A DNA stretch of 64,000 bases from Paenibacillus sp. UNC451MF (GCF_000686845.1 NZ_JMLS01000023.1:83353-147352); one strand, 5' to 3'. Numbered from the stretch's first letter, positions 41,181 to 51,136 are shown. The notes: generated by a model from the letters alone, not told the origin. Numbers and translations: made by a program.

Positions 41181-42965
41181 CTAACTGAGATTTGGTGCAT
41201 GCAGTGGGATCGTGATCGTCACCTTCAACCCGGACGGGCTGCAGGCATCTATGTTCATAGCTGCCCCAGGGAAGTAGAGTTGCAGCCTTGAGCTTACGTT
41301 AAGCAGTCCGATACTCTCCGACGGCTCCGCCGCTGCGTTCATGTGCTTGCTCAACTGCTTTTGCAGCTTGGTAAGCTGCTCCACTTCCATACCTTTCCCG
41401 TTGTCTTCAACAATAAGCTCCAGCTGCTGACGCTCTTTAAGCGATCCGGCAATGAGCAGACTGTTTAACTTCTCCCGAGGGTCGAAGCCATGCTTGAAAT
41501 AGTTTTCGACTAACGGCTGAAGAATCATCTTGGGTACCATGATATCCAGCGTATCATCATCCACCTCGAATGAAACGGATAGATCATTTTCAAAGCGCTG
41601 CATTTGCAGCTGCAAGTACGACTTCACATGATCCAGTTCCTGCTTGAGCGGGACGATCGTTTCATTTGTATTCATACTGTATCTCATCATTTTGGCCAAA
41701 GACGAAAGCAGTGAATAGATCTTGGGTGCCTGGTGCTGCAGCGCAAGCGTCCCTATCGACTGAAGGCTGTTATATAAGAAATGCGGGTTGATCTGCGCCT
41801 GCAGTGCCTTCAATTGGTTCGTCTTATTAGCTAAATCGAGCTTGTATTCACTCAAAATCAAGTTGTTGATCGTCTGCATCATGAGACGGAAGCGACGCGC
41901 GAGAATACCGATCTCATCATTACTGCTCACTTGAATATCGACCTGCATGTTGCCGGTCTGAATTTTGTTGATATAACCGATCAAATTTTTGATCGGCGCC
42001 GTGAACCGGAACGAAATATAGAGGGTTGCCGAGATGACGACGATCAAGAACAAGCTGAAAATGAGTGTATTGATTTTCGTAAGCTCTCGTGCATTTTTGT
42101 ACAAGCTTTCGTACGGAATCCGTTTCACCAACGTCCAATTCATGTATGGCGTCGACATGCGTTCGTAAATATGTATGCCAGAGAATGGCTTGCTCTTCCA
42201 CTCGAAGCTTCCTTTGCTTGCAGGCATTGCCATTAGATGATCCACCCATTCTTCATGCAGCACATGTCCCACCGCAGCAGGATCTGTCCCGTAGACGACC
42301 GTTCCGTCGCTATCCAGTATGTACAGCTCATCTTGCCCAGGCGTATACAATTGCTCGCTAATGGAGCGTATGACATCCACGCTGAAATCAATGGACAGAA
42401 TCCCCAGCTCCTGCTGCGTCAGAGCATTTCGGATGGAACGGTGAAGTGTAATAACGGATGATGGAGGGACGTAAAAGATACCTCCCATCTTGTAATCATG
42501 AATGAGATGAGTCGGCTCCAGACGAAGCTCGGAGTTCAGCATATCGGGATGGTACTTGTCTCTTGCACCTTCGTTACGCAATGGATTACCAAGTAATATG
42601 GAGAACGAACGATCGCTTTGAGCGATATATAAATACGTCTGTTTGATCTCCTTAACCGAGTTGAACAAGGTTTGCAGCCCTCTGGATATTTCGCTGATGC
42701 TAATATAATCCGAATCTCCGCTCTCGATAATTTTGTACAGCGTTGTGTCGTTGTACACCGATAAGGAACTCTGCTCGATCACCCTGAGGTAGTTCATAAT
42801 ATTCGTCTTTCCCTGGTAGATGAGGTTCGAGTTGCTTGCTATCGTTTCTCCCGAAATGGACTGCTTAGTGAAAAAATAGGTAATGACCATCGAAGTGGAG
42901 ATCGGAATGATCGTAGCGGCGAGCAAAAATATGATCAGCCTATTGCGAATGCTGTTACGAATCAT
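41181..42965 (-). CDS. YesM-family sensor histidine kinase
   Basis: A 594-residue kinase. Two membrane segments (about 12-32 and 275-298) enclose a large extracytoplasmic Cache-type sensor. A HAMP domain follows, then the His-kinase motif INPHFLYNSLQ with the phosphorylation His, and an ATPase domain with N-box LVENYFKHG and DNGKGM. The start at 42965 has AAGGGGG 7 bases upstream on the minus strand; an earlier in-frame start at 43049 lacks this. It likely senses an external sugar or its binding protein and signals to the YesN regulator downstream. Confidence 0.92.
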   Translation of the reverse strand: MIRNSIRNRLIIFLLAATIIPISTSMVITYFFTKQSISGETIASNSNLIYQGKTNIMNYLRVIEQSSLSVYNDTTLYKIIESGDSDYISISEISRGLQTLFNSVKEIKQTYLYIAQSDRSFSILLGNPLRNEGARDKYHPDMLNSELRLEPTHLIHDYKMGGIFYVPPSSVITLHRSIRNALTQQELGILSIDFSVDVIRSISEQLYTPGQDELYILDSDGTVVYGTDPAAVGHVLHEEWVDHLMAMPASKGSFEWKSKPFSGIHIYERMSTPYMNWTLVKRIPYESLYKNARELTKINTLIFSLFLIVVISATLYISFRFTAPIKNLIGYINKIQTGNMQVDIQVSSNDEIGILARRFRLMMQTINNLILSEYKLDLANKTNQLKALQAQINPHFLYNSLQSIGTLALQHQAPKIYSLLSSLAKMMRYSMNTNETIVPLKQELDHVKSYLQLQMQRFENDLSVSFEVDDDTLDIMVPKMILQPLVENYFKHGFDPREKLNSLLIAGSLKERQQLELIVEDNGKGMEVEQLTKLQKQLSKHMNAAAEPSESIGLLNVSSRLQLYFPGAAMNIDACSPSGLKVTITIPLHAPNLS

Positions 42966-43117
42966 AGACGGCCCCCTTCGTGATCTTATCTGAATGCCAA
43001 GTTTATTGTAACAAGCGACATCAATAAATTCCACCTGATGGGTCACCATAATCGGTGTTTTTCAACCGCATTCGTTTCTATACTAGGGTTATACTTATCA
43101 AAAGGGGGAAAGATGCT

Positions 43118-44002
43118 ATGAAAGCTAAGCATCGCTTGTCGGATTGGATGCTCCAGACGGTATTCGTCGGTCCGGCGCTCGTCTTTTTCTCCATTATCGT
43201 GATCGTACCGTTTCTAATGAGCATTTATTATTCGTTTACCGAATGGAACGGAGTCACTTCGACGATCAAATGGATAGGACTCGATAACTTCAAAAAAATT
43301 ATAGTGGACGATAAAGATTTTCACTCGTCTTTCTGGTTTACAGCCAAGTTCACCATCACGAACGTGGTGCTTGCGAATGTGGTCGGCTTCTCATTAGCGC
43401 TTCTGCTGACACAGGCACTGAAATCCCGAAATATTTTACGTACAGTATTCTTTATGCCTAACGTCATTGGGGGCTTGCTGCTCGGCTTCATCTGGCAATT
43501 CATTTTTGTCAAAGGGTTTGCAACGATCGGCGAGGCGACGAATATCGGATTTTTCCAGCTGCCTTGGCTCGGAGATGCGCCAACTGCTTTCTGGGGTCTT
43601 GTGATTGTGAGTGTATGGCAAACCGCAGGTTATTTGATGGTTATCTACATTGCGGCGCTGGCAAATGTGCCGAAAGATATTATAGAAGCGGCCTATATCG
43701 ATGGTGCAAGCCGTTGGCAAACGCTTCGCCGCATTACGATTCCGCTGATTATGCCGGCTGTCACCGTGTGTTTGTTCCTGACGATCTCGTGGGCGTTCAA
43801 AATGTACGACCTTAACGTATCGCTGACAAAAGGCGGACCGTTTAACTCAACACAATCTGTTGCGCTTAACATCTACGATGAGGCGTTCCGTAATAACCGG
43901 TACGGACTAGGGACGGCCAAAGCGTTTATATTCTTTATCGTGGTGGCACTCATTACGATGGTTCAAGTTTGGATGACGAAGAAGAAGGAGGTTGAAGTGT
44001 AA
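43118..44002 (+). CDS. Sugar ABC transporter permease (CUT1, MalF/UgpA-type)
   Basis: A 294-residue permease with six membrane helices. The ATPase-contact loop is the EAA motif EAAYIDGASRWQTLRRITIP. The start ATG 43118 has AAAGGGGG 10 bases upstream. It overlaps the second permease by one base (TAATG). Together with the partner permease and the lipoprotein it forms a type I sugar importer. The ATPase is missing, as usual for CUT1 systems that share an MsmX-type ATPase. Confidence 0.93.
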   Translation: MKAKHRLSDWMLQTVFVGPALVFFSIIVIVPFLMSIYYSFTEWNGVTSTIKWIGLDNFKKIIVDDKDFHSSFWFTAKFTITNVVLANVVGFSLALLLTQALKSRNILRTVFFMPNVIGGLLLGFIWQFIFVKGFATIGEATNIGFFQLPWLGDAPTAFWGLVIVSVWQTAGYLMVIYIAALANVPKDIIEAAYIDGASRWQTLRRITIPLIMPAVTVCLFLTISWAFKMYDLNVSLTKGGPFNSTQSVALNIYDEAFRNNRYGLGTAKAFIFFIVVALITMVQVWMTKKKEVEV

Positions 44003-44838
44003 TGGAAGCGAAACACACTTACAATCTTCGCTTGCTATCGTTGGAAATTATCGGTATTATCGTTGGATTGCTGTTTTTGGTCCCATTTTATTTTGTTATC
44101 GTCAACTCCATGAAAAGCTTCGGTGAGCTGCTGATCAACTCTGCCAGCCTGCCGCAGTCTCTCAATTTCAGCAATTACGTTAAAGTATGGGGGATCATGA
44201 AGTTTCCGCAAGCATTCTGGAATTCGCTGCTCATTACGGTATTCAGCAACCTTGGGCTTGTCGTGATCAGCTCGTTGGCCGCCTATCGATTGGTCAGAGT
44301 TCCGTCACGCTTCAATAATCTGGTGTTTCTTGCCTTTGTCGCAGCAATGGTCATCCCGTTCCAATCGATTATGATTCCATTGGTGCGTGTAGCCAGTGAA
44401 GTTGGTCTTATGGACAGCATTCCCGGCCTTGTCATTTGTTATTTTGGCTTTGGAGTTTCACTCAACGTATTTTTGTATCATGGATTTATTAAATCGATTC
44501 CTTTGGAAGTAGAGGAATCAGCCACGGTGGACGGTTGCTCCCCATTGGGCGTATTTTGGAAGATTGTATTCCCGCTGCTGAAGCCAATGACTGTGACGGT
44601 TATTCTTCTGAACAGCTTATGGATTTGGAACGACTTCCTGCTTCCGATGCTTATATTGAACAGTCCCGATTTGCGGACGATTCCATTGACCACCTATTCG
44701 TTCTTCGGTCAATATACGAAGCAATGGGATTTAGCTCTCGCGGCACTCGTACTCGGTGTTATTCCGATCGTACTGTTTTTCCTGGCGATGCAAAAGCATA
44801 TTATCGAAGGCATTACGGCCGGCTCTGTGAAAGGGTAA
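44002..44838 (+). CDS. Sugar ABC transporter permease (CUT1, MalG/UgpE-type)
   Basis: A 278-residue permease with six membrane helices and the EAA-type loop EVEESATVDGCSPLGVFWKIVFP. The usual EAA reads EESA. It ends with the family-typical HIIEGITAGSVKG. It is translated directly from the preceding permease's stop. It forms the second half of the membrane channel. Confidence 0.93.
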   Translation: MEAKHTYNLRLLSLEIIGIIVGLLFLVPFYFVIVNSMKSFGELLINSASLPQSLNFSNYVKVWGIMKFPQAFWNSLLITVFSNLGLVVISSLAAYRLVRVPSRFNNLVFLAFVAAMVIPFQSIMIPLVRVASEVGLMDSIPGLVICYFGFGVSLNVFLYHGFIKSIPLEVEESATVDGCSPLGVFWKIVFPLLKPMTVTVILLNSLWIWNDFLLPMLILNSPDLRTIPLTTYSFFGQYTKQWDLALAALVLGVIPIVLFFLAMQKHIIEGITAGSVKG

Positions 44839-45014
44839 AACATTGTAGATGGATTTGAATTGGATCCGGTTACAGTCGGTCAATAGGTTACACCTTTTCG
44901 TTCAATATAGTCCGTGTTCGCAGTAACCATTATTTTTTACAATAAAAGCGTAAACACCAAACAATAAATATAGACGCTTCATAGAAACTATCAACTTTAA
45001 GGGAGGCTTCTCTA

Positions 45015-46316
45015 ATGAAAAAGAAGATTGCAATATTAGGCTTGACCACGGTAATGCTAGGCTCCTTACTAGCTGGCTGCGCGAAGAGTGATCCGGCTCC
45101 TGGAGCTGGAGGCACGACTGGCGGCGATGCCGGAGCAAAAAAAGTAACGCTCAAGATGTTCCAATTCAAGGTTGAAATCGCTGAGCCATTGGCTAAGCTT
45201 GCCGCTGAATATGAGAAAGCAAACCCAGGGGTAAAGATTCAAATCGATACAGTAGGCGGAGGCTCGGACTATGGAGCTGCGCTTATGGCAAAGTTTAACT
45301 CGGGGGATAAGCCGGATATTTTCAACAATGGCGGCTTCTCCGACCTGGATAAATGGATCGAGCATTTGGAAGACTTGTCTGATCAGCCATGGGTTAAAGA
45401 TATGGTTCCTGTAGCAAAAGAGCCAATGACCAAAAACGGCAAGCTGTACGGTCAGCCGTTGAACTTGGAAGGCTATGGCTTCTTGTATAATAAAGACTTA
45501 TTTACTCAAGCAGGCATTACGGAGCTGCCTAAGACGCTGACTCAGCTGGAAGCTGCGGCTAAGAAGCTGCAGGATAAAGGCATTCAGCCTTTCGTGAACG
45601 GCTATGGAGAATGGTGGGTACTGGGCAATCACTTCGTCAACATTCCATTTGCTCAACAGCCTGATCCTAATGCATTTATCGACGGCTTGAATAAAGGTAC
45701 AGCCAAGATTCAAGGCAATGCGGGATTCGAGAACTGGATGAAGCTGTTTGATCTTCAGTTGAAATACGGCAATAAAAACCCGCTGCAAACCGACTACAAA
45801 ACGCAAGTAACTGAGTTTGCAACAGGCAAAGCCGCTATGACGCAGCAAGGTAACTGGACACAGCTGCAAATTACGCAAACAAACCCTAACATTAAAGTAG
45901 GCTTCCTGCCGATGCCGATCAGCGACGATGCCGCAGCTAACGATAAGCTTCCAGTCGGCGTACCTAATAACTGGGTTATTAACAAAAACTCGCCTAACAA
46001 AGAAGAAGCTAAGAAGTTCCTTAACTGGATGGTTACTTCCGATATCGGTAAGAAGTATATTACGGAGGAATTCAAGTTCATTCCTGCCTTCACGAACATT
46101 CCGGCTGACGAGAAAATCTTAGGTCCATTGGCCGCAGATATTATCAAATACAGCAAAGAAAACAAGACGCTCAGCTGGAACTGGTTTAAGTTCCCGGGCG
46201 GAGAGGCGAGCAGCCAGAAGTTTGCCGCTGCGATGCAGGCTTATGTTGCTAAGCAAAAAACGAAGGACCAAATGCTCGAAGAGTTCCAAAAAACATGGGA
46301 TAGCCTGAAAAAATAA
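45015..46316 (+). CDS. Extracellular sugar-binding lipoprotein (family 1 solute-binding protein)
   Basis: A 433-residue lipoprotein. The signal peptide ends in lipobox LLAGC (Cys22), followed by a Gly-rich spacer and a bilobed binding domain (LKMFQFKVEIAEPLAKLAAEYEKANPGVKI; ATGKAAMTQQGNWT near the hinge). It captures a sugar and hands it to the two permeases encoded before it. GGGAGG lies 9 bases before the ATG. The 176-base gap from the permease may hold its own promoter or allow higher expression. The substrate is not readable from the sequence. Confidence 0.93.
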   Translation: MKKKIAILGLTTVMLGSLLAGCAKSDPAPGAGGTTGGDAGAKKVTLKMFQFKVEIAEPLAKLAAEYEKANPGVKIQIDTVGGGSDYGAALMAKFNSGDKPDIFNNGGFSDLDKWIEHLEDLSDQPWVKDMVPVAKEPMTKNGKLYGQPLNLEGYGFLYNKDLFTQAGITELPKTLTQLEAAAKKLQDKGIQPFVNGYGEWWVLGNHFVNIPFAQQPDPNAFIDGLNKGTAKIQGNAGFENWMKLFDLQLKYGNKNPLQTDYKTQVTEFATGKAAMTQQGNWTQLQITQTNPNIKVGFLPMPISDDAAANDKLPVGVPNNWVINKNSPNKEEAKKFLNWMVTSDIGKKYITEEFKFIPAFTNIPADEKILGPLAADIIKYSKENKTLSWNWFKFPGGEASSQKFAAAMQAYVAKQKTKDQMLEEFQKTWDSLKK

Positions 46317-46328
46317 TATTACTAACTT

Positions 46329-46356
46329 AGACCTCGGCGGAAGCCGGGGTCTTTTA
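46329..46356 (+). terminator. Intrinsic terminator of the sugar uptake operon
   Basis: AGACC-CGGC pairs with GCCGG-GGTCT around GGAA, followed by four T. Confidence 0.75.
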
Positions 46357-46744
46357 TTTTTTAAAAGAAGCTTTATGACGGAAAGTGGGGGATCTTTCAA
46401 TTGTCTAAGAACTGATAACTTACAGAAAAAGTATGGGGATACCCTATCGGAGCAGCACTAACTATGAATGTAGTTATACTCAGAAATTTTAGGCACCGAA
46501 ATAAGTCGGGTCTTTGATGTGCAAAAGAACTTGGATACCAGGGAACTATTTTACAGCAAAGCGAGCATTAGGAAGCAATGGGGACGAAATAGCTATCAAG
46601 GAATGATTAGCCAGTAAAACCAATGCTAAATCCGCTTACAAGTGCTTACGTCGGGTTTTGGCGTGGCTGTATCCGTTTAACAGAAGCGGGGTATCGCTGT
46701 TACAATGAGTATGATTAGCGGCCAGATGGTGACGGGGGATGGAC
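46357..46744. other. Gap without recognisable gene
   Basis: 388 bases between the sugar operon terminator and the MFS gene. I see no reading frame with a start signal, no strong hairpin and no clear operator. The MFS promoter must lie in its right part, but no consensus pair stands out. Confidence 0.6.
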
Positions 46745-48016
46745 ATGATAACAAGGCTTATTTCGGGTAGCAGGCAATGGTATGTGGCAAAAAAACGTTA
46801 TTTACCTGAGGATAAGCGGTTATCCAGGGATGCGATAGTATCCTTATTTATTCACTTTTGTTTTCAATTCGGTGCCTCCATGTCAGGTATATTTTTGACC
46901 CTGTATTTGTGGAGACTAACCGAAAGCTTATGGATTAACGGTATGTACTACATTGTGAACTATGGAGCAGCACCTCTTGCGTTTGCTCTTGGCGGCTTCA
47001 TCATTAAGAGAAAAGACCGCATGGTATCTTACCGTATCGGTATTGGACTGATTGCGCTGTTTTACCTGATCGTTGTATTCGCTCAGGAGAAGGTCGTAGA
47101 CTACTACGTGCTGTTTGCGATTTTTGGAGGTGCAGCTGGATCGTTCTACTGGGCGGGGTATTTGACCCTGATGTACGACGTGTCCACGGAGCAAAACCGG
47201 ATTCGGTATTTAGCCATTAATATGATTGTGTTTACGCTGGCTGGGTTGATAGGTCCTGCATTGGCGGGATTTATTATTCGACAAAACGACGGATTGCAGG
47301 GATACACGATCGTGTTCTCCATCGCCTTCCTCATGTTCCTGATTGCTACGCTCGGCAGCTTGAAGATTAAAACGAAAGTATCTCATCATAAAGCTTATTA
47401 TTTAAAATTCGTCGGATTATTGATGAACAAAAACAAACGCTGGTTCAAGTCCCTGATCGGCTTCTGGGTGATGGGGCTGTTCCAGGGGATTATGCTGTTC
47501 TTGCCAAATATATTATTATTTCAGATCGTTGGCAGAGAAGACCTCGTAGGCTATTTAGGGGTACTGTATGCGACCTTGAGCATTGGAATGGGCATGGTCC
47601 TTACCCGTTATGGACGGGAAGACCGGGCGCGCAAGTTTTTGATTATATCTACAGTGGGATACGTTCTGGGAACTGTGTTTATCTTATGGAAGCTCACCTT
47701 GTTAACGGTCATCTTGTTCATGGTGCTTTACTCTATTTGCTCACCACTGCAAGGGAATACGATAACTTCCTTCTACTTCCGTCTGATCGGAGCGCTTCCG
47801 TTAAAAGGGCAGTTGAGAGTGGAGTCGGTTGTTATGCGTGAGACGTTCCTTAACTTTGGGCGGGTTGTTTCGATTCTAGCTTTGATTCTTGTTACCAGAT
47901 ATAGCGGAAATGAGCTGCTTCCCTGGGTACTGTTCTTCGCTGCTATTGCCCAAATAGGGATGGTGTGGCTGCTTGAGCGTGTGCCGGAGGTTGAAGCGGG
48001 GAAGCAGAGCTCGTGA
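46745..48016 (+). CDS. MFS transporter
   Basis: A 423-residue membrane protein with about 12 hydrophobic segments in two halves, typical of a major facilitator. A conserved-type motif is MVLTRYGREDRARKF between helices 8 and 9. The substrate is unknown; the family spans sugars, drugs and siderophores. ATG 46745 lies 6 bases after GACGGGGG; the in-frame ATG at 46739 touches that site. It is a single gene followed by a terminator. Confidence 0.82.
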   Translation: MITRLISGSRQWYVAKKRYLPEDKRLSRDAIVSLFIHFCFQFGASMSGIFLTLYLWRLTESLWINGMYYIVNYGAAPLAFALGGFIIKRKDRMVSYRIGIGLIALFYLIVVFAQEKVVDYYVLFAIFGGAAGSFYWAGYLTLMYDVSTEQNRIRYLAINMIVFTLAGLIGPALAGFIIRQNDGLQGYTIVFSIAFLMFLIATLGSLKIKTKVSHHKAYYLKFVGLLMNKNKRWFKSLIGFWVMGLFQGIMLFLPNILLFQIVGREDLVGYLGVLYATLSIGMGMVLTRYGREDRARKFLIISTVGYVLGTVFILWKLTLLTVILFMVLYSICSPLQGNTITSFYFRLIGALPLKGQLRVESVVMRETFLNFGRVVSILALILVTRYSGNELLPWVLFFAAIAQIGMVWLLERVPEVEAGKQSS

Positions 48017-48042
48017 AAGAAGAGCAGAAAATAAAAGAGAAA

Positions 48043-48076
48043 GAGAGCTAGCATTGTAGGCTTAGCTCTCCTTTTT
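48043..48076 (+). terminator. Intrinsic terminator after the MFS gene
   Basis: GAGAGCTA pairs with TAGCTCTC around a 16-base loop, followed by five T. Confidence 0.7.
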
Positions 48077-48312
48077 GCGTGAGGAGCTGCCTAAGGACTA
48101 GTAAGTAATGGTTTGATCCGTCAGTTTAATCATGTCCGATACATTTTTCATCCATTCCTTTCACAAGGAAAATGACGAATAGTTATAATCTTTAGTTGCT
48201 CATTCTATTTGAAATTTTTGTAAAAACAGCCCTTGTGCTTCTTGTGCATGGACTATTCTCAGCTTGGATAACCTAATGGGAAAAATCGTTATGAAAGGGA
48301 TGTTTATGGAAG

Positions 48313-49257
48313 GTGAATAGGGAAGAGGAATACGACTGCATCATCGTTGGGGGCGGGATAGCTGGTCTTCAGGGAGCAATTCAGCTAGGAAGATACAAGC
48401 ACAGAACACTCGTTATCGATAAAGGGGTTGGCAGATCGACGTTGTGCCAATGCTATCATAATGTGCTGGGATGGCCGGATGGAGTGTCTGGACCGGAGCT
48501 TAGACGACTCGGGCGGTTGCAGGCGGAGCGGCTCGGCGTGCAATTTATGAACGATGAAGTTAGTGGGCTAAGTGCAGAGGAAGATGGGTTCAAGGCGTTA
48601 ACGAAGCAGGGAAGGAAAGAACTGAAGACAGCGACGATTCTTCTAGCTACGGGTCTTATGGATCGGTTTCCGCAGCTTCCCGGATTGGAAGAATGCCTCG
48701 GATTGACCGTATACGTCTGTCCGGATTGCGACGGATATGAGGTTAGCGGCAAAAGGACGATTGTACTTGGAGCAGGCCATGTGGGCGCCTCCATGGCTTT
48801 GACTCTATCGTATTGGAGTCAGGAGCTTGTCTATATTAATCATGAATCGCATCAGTCGGCAGTTTCCACTGATTTGCTGGAGCAATTAAAAGAAAAAGGG
48901 ATTTTGATGGTCGATCAAGCGATAGCTGAGGTTTTGGTTACGGAGACTGGAGATTTTAGCGGAGTACGTTTGACAGATGGCAAAGTTATAGAGGGAGAGC
49001 GTGGGTTTATAGCCTTCGGCGGAAATAAGGTACAATCCGAACTGGCGGCACAGCTTGGAGTGGAACGGCTCGAGAACCGTCATATCTCCGCCGACCCCCG
49101 ATCCAAAATGACGAATGTGCCGGGAGTCTGGGCGGCTGGAGATGTGGGCGTACACGCCGAACAAGTGACCATTGCGATGGGCGAAGGCTCACAAGCGGCC
49201 ATATGGATACATAAAGAGCTTTTGAAACGACAGCAAAAGCAGCCTGCGCTGCATTAA
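48313..49257 (+). CDS. Thioredoxin reductase-like FAD/NAD(P) oxidoreductase
   Basis: A 314-residue flavoprotein of the thioredoxin-reductase fold. FAD motif GGGIAG (13-18), dithiol CPDC (about 135-138, CPDCDGYE), NAD(P) motif GAGHVG, and C-terminal AAGDVG. An extra CQC near residue 49 (STLCQCYHN) is unusual. It should pass electrons from NAD(P)H to a disulfide partner, but no thioredoxin gene is near. The start is GTG 48313 with AAAGGGATG 10 bases upstream. Its stop overlaps the stop of the convergent deacetylase gene by 3-4 bases. Confidence 0.85.
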   Translation: MNREEEYDCIIVGGGIAGLQGAIQLGRYKHRTLVIDKGVGRSTLCQCYHNVLGWPDGVSGPELRRLGRLQAERLGVQFMNDEVSGLSAEEDGFKALTKQGRKELKTATILLATGLMDRFPQLPGLEECLGLTVYVCPDCDGYEVSGKRTIVLGAGHVGASMALTLSYWSQELVYINHESHQSAVSTDLLEQLKEKGILMVDQAIAEVLVTETGDFSGVRLTDGKVIEGERGFIAFGGNKVQSELAAQLGVERLENRHISADPRSKMTNVPGVWAAGDVGVHAEQVTIAMGEGSQAAIWIHKELLKRQQKQPALH

Positions 49258-50120
49258 TTCGGTGCCAAACGAGATATCCACTTATTAATCGACTCTTCTC
49301 CATTGACGAAAATCCGAGTCAGCTTCAGAGGGTCTTGCTTGGAAGTAGTTTTTCCTTGCTCAATCGTGAAGGCATATCGGAACTCATGGTCCTTGAGAAC
49401 TTTGAGTGTCGTTTGATTCCATTCACCGTAAGGGTAGCAATACACATCCGCCGTCGTTCCTAATTGTTCTTCGATCTGTCGCCTGGCTTCAGTGATTTCG
49501 TATTCTTGTTTGTCTTTCTTTAAAAGGGGCAGATGAGGGTGAGTCATTCCATGGGGTTGGATGTCCCAACCGGCCTCATGCATTTCTTTAACTTGGTCCC
49601 AGTTAAGAAAATATCCGTCATCGACCATGCCGGGAGTCATGAACAATGTGGCATGGAAGCCAAGCTTCTTGAGCAGCGGAAGCGCATGCTCGTAATTATC
49701 GGCATAGCCGTCGTCAAAGGTAAGCAGCACCGGTTTGTCAGGAGCACTCTCGGTGCCCTCCAAAATATCTATAAATTGTTGTAGAGTTAGAGGTGTATAG
49801 CCGTTCTCCGATAAATAGTTCATCTGAGCTTCGAATTTCTCTGGGGTAATGGTAGCGCGGTTGCCGGGATCGACGGTAATGCTGTGGTAATTCAGCACGG
49901 GTATGGGCGGTGGCGGCTTAACAGGCTGAGAGTCACCTGCCTTGGCTGTAGCGGTCTCCTGCTGGAGAAAGGCAGTCTCTTCGGGTGAGGCTGAGGCATA
50001 CGGCAGCAGCCAATCCCATGTAATGAAAAGCATGGCGAGCAGGCAGGAAAAAACAAGGAAACAGCGGCGTGGTACGGCGCGGACCGACTGGGAACGCATA
50101 CATAGCTCGAATGGGTTCAT
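49254..50120 (-). CDS. Polysaccharide deacetylase (NodB family), exported
   Basis: A 288-residue protein with an N-terminal signal or anchor (about 20-42), a Pro-rich linker, then a NodB domain. The metal Asp is in TFDDGYAD, the His pair is in HGMTHPH, and PYGEWN follows. It should remove acetyl groups from peptidoglycan or another surface glycan. The start at 50120 has AAGGAG 8 bases upstream on the minus strand; the ATG 18 bases earlier lacks this. It is convergent with the reductase gene. Confidence 0.88.
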   Translation of the reverse strand: MNPFELCMRSQSVRAVPRRCFLVFSCLLAMLFITWDWLLPYASASPEETAFLQQETATAKAGDSQPVKPPPPIPVLNYHSITVDPGNRATITPEKFEAQMNYLSENGYTPLTLQQFIDILEGTESAPDKPVLLTFDDGYADNYEHALPLLKKLGFHATLFMTPGMVDDGYFLNWDQVKEMHEAGWDIQPHGMTHPHLPLLKKDKQEYEITEARRQIEEQLGTTADVYCYPYGEWNQTTLKVLKDHEFRYAFTIEQGKTTSKQDPLKLTRIFVNGEESINKWISRLAPN

Positions 50121-50296
50121 AGACAGACTCCTTTGCATAGAACTCTAGTACTCTATTTATATAAGGAGCTAGACGGGAATATGTCTGTTTGTCTGGAATA
50201 ACCGAGTCGGTCATGCGAAGGAAGAGAGGAAACATGCTCTTGCATTGCATGACACCTACGGATAAGGAACGATGGGTCAATAAACGGAATGAGGAA

Positions 50297-51136
50297 TTAT
50301 GTAGGAGTCGATGCAGGCTCGGGCTGGGGCAGCCGCTCCACCACTTGAGCGTAGGTTTGCAGCGCTTCCTCTCCTATCGGCGTAAGGGAGTACACGCCTC
50401 TTTCCACCCGCTGGAACCAACGGTAATAATTTTTTTGCAGCAGGCTGGCTGCATTGGCAATACCCGTTTGATCACGCAGCCGACGCGGACTCATCGGTCC
50501 GTTCTGCTGAATCAGGAATGCCATATGGAGCGCCTTCTCCCTATAGGAAGTGATTAGCTTGCGCTTGCTGCTGCCTCCTACATTGTAATCGGCACGACGT
50601 TCCTTGAACTCTCGTACGATGCGCTCGGCAGCTCTTTTGTTATGGCGTGGCAGCACGGTCGGAGCAGCGGGAGAAGTAATAGCTTCCGCCGCCGCTGTGT
50701 AATCGGTGGGTTCCATTAAGCTCTCTAATATCGGGGCTAAGGGCAGTACACCTTGTTTGGATGCCGTTGCTGCAGGAGGGTGGCATTCTATGATTACTTG
50801 CGGTTTTTTGCGTTTGTAAAATTGCACGGTCATCATACCGACCCCAAGCATCTGACAAAGCTTGCGCAGCTCAGGCCAGGTCGCTCCATGAGGAGCGCGG
50901 TTTTTATTCGGCATCTCGAAGGCAACGTACACCTGCCGAGTCAGGCGGAGCCTGTTAATGCCTTGGAGGAGCAGAGGAATCGAAAAGTTTTTTTTCAGCT
51001 CGACGATGACAGGAGGCTCCTCGTCTCGAATAGCTACAAGATCGCAGTGATGTACTTCTCCCCGGACGTGATAGCCCTGCTGCTCGAAGAAGCTTTTGAC
51101 CGGAGCATACAGCTCCGTCTCGGTTTTGATCGCCAC
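50297..51136 (-). CDS. DUF2161 PD-(D/E)XK-type protein
   Basis: A 279-residue protein of the DUF2161 family. The nuclease-like motif is clear: Asp32 (HHCDLVAI), then Glu46 and Lys48 (VIVELKK), the D...ExK of restriction-type phosphodiesterases. A C-terminal part (about 190-275) with SPRRLRDQTGIANAASLLQKNYYRWFQRVERGVYSLT looks like a winged helix. The start is GTG 51136 with AAAGGAG 10 bases upstream. It is a single gene with no restriction-modification partner. A DNA- or RNA-processing role is possible; it is unproven. Confidence 0.78.
   Translation of the reverse strand: MAIKTETELYAPVKSFFEQQGYHVRGEVHHCDLVAIRDEEPPVIVELKKNFSIPLLLQGINRLRLTRQVYVAFEMPNKNRAPHGATWPELRKLCQMLGVGMMTVQFYKRKKPQVIIECHPPAATASKQGVLPLAPILESLMEPTDYTAAAEAITSPAAPTVLPRHNKRAAERIVREFKERRADYNVGGSSKRKLITSYREKALHMAFLIQQNGPMSPRRLRDQTGIANAASLLQKNYYRWFQRVERGVYSLTPIGEEALQTYAQVVERLPQPEPASTPT

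Noticed and set aside
44830..44845. cre-like TGAAAGGGTAAAACA at the end of the second permease
   Set aside because: The central CG of the consensus is absent; position inside the coding end gives no support.
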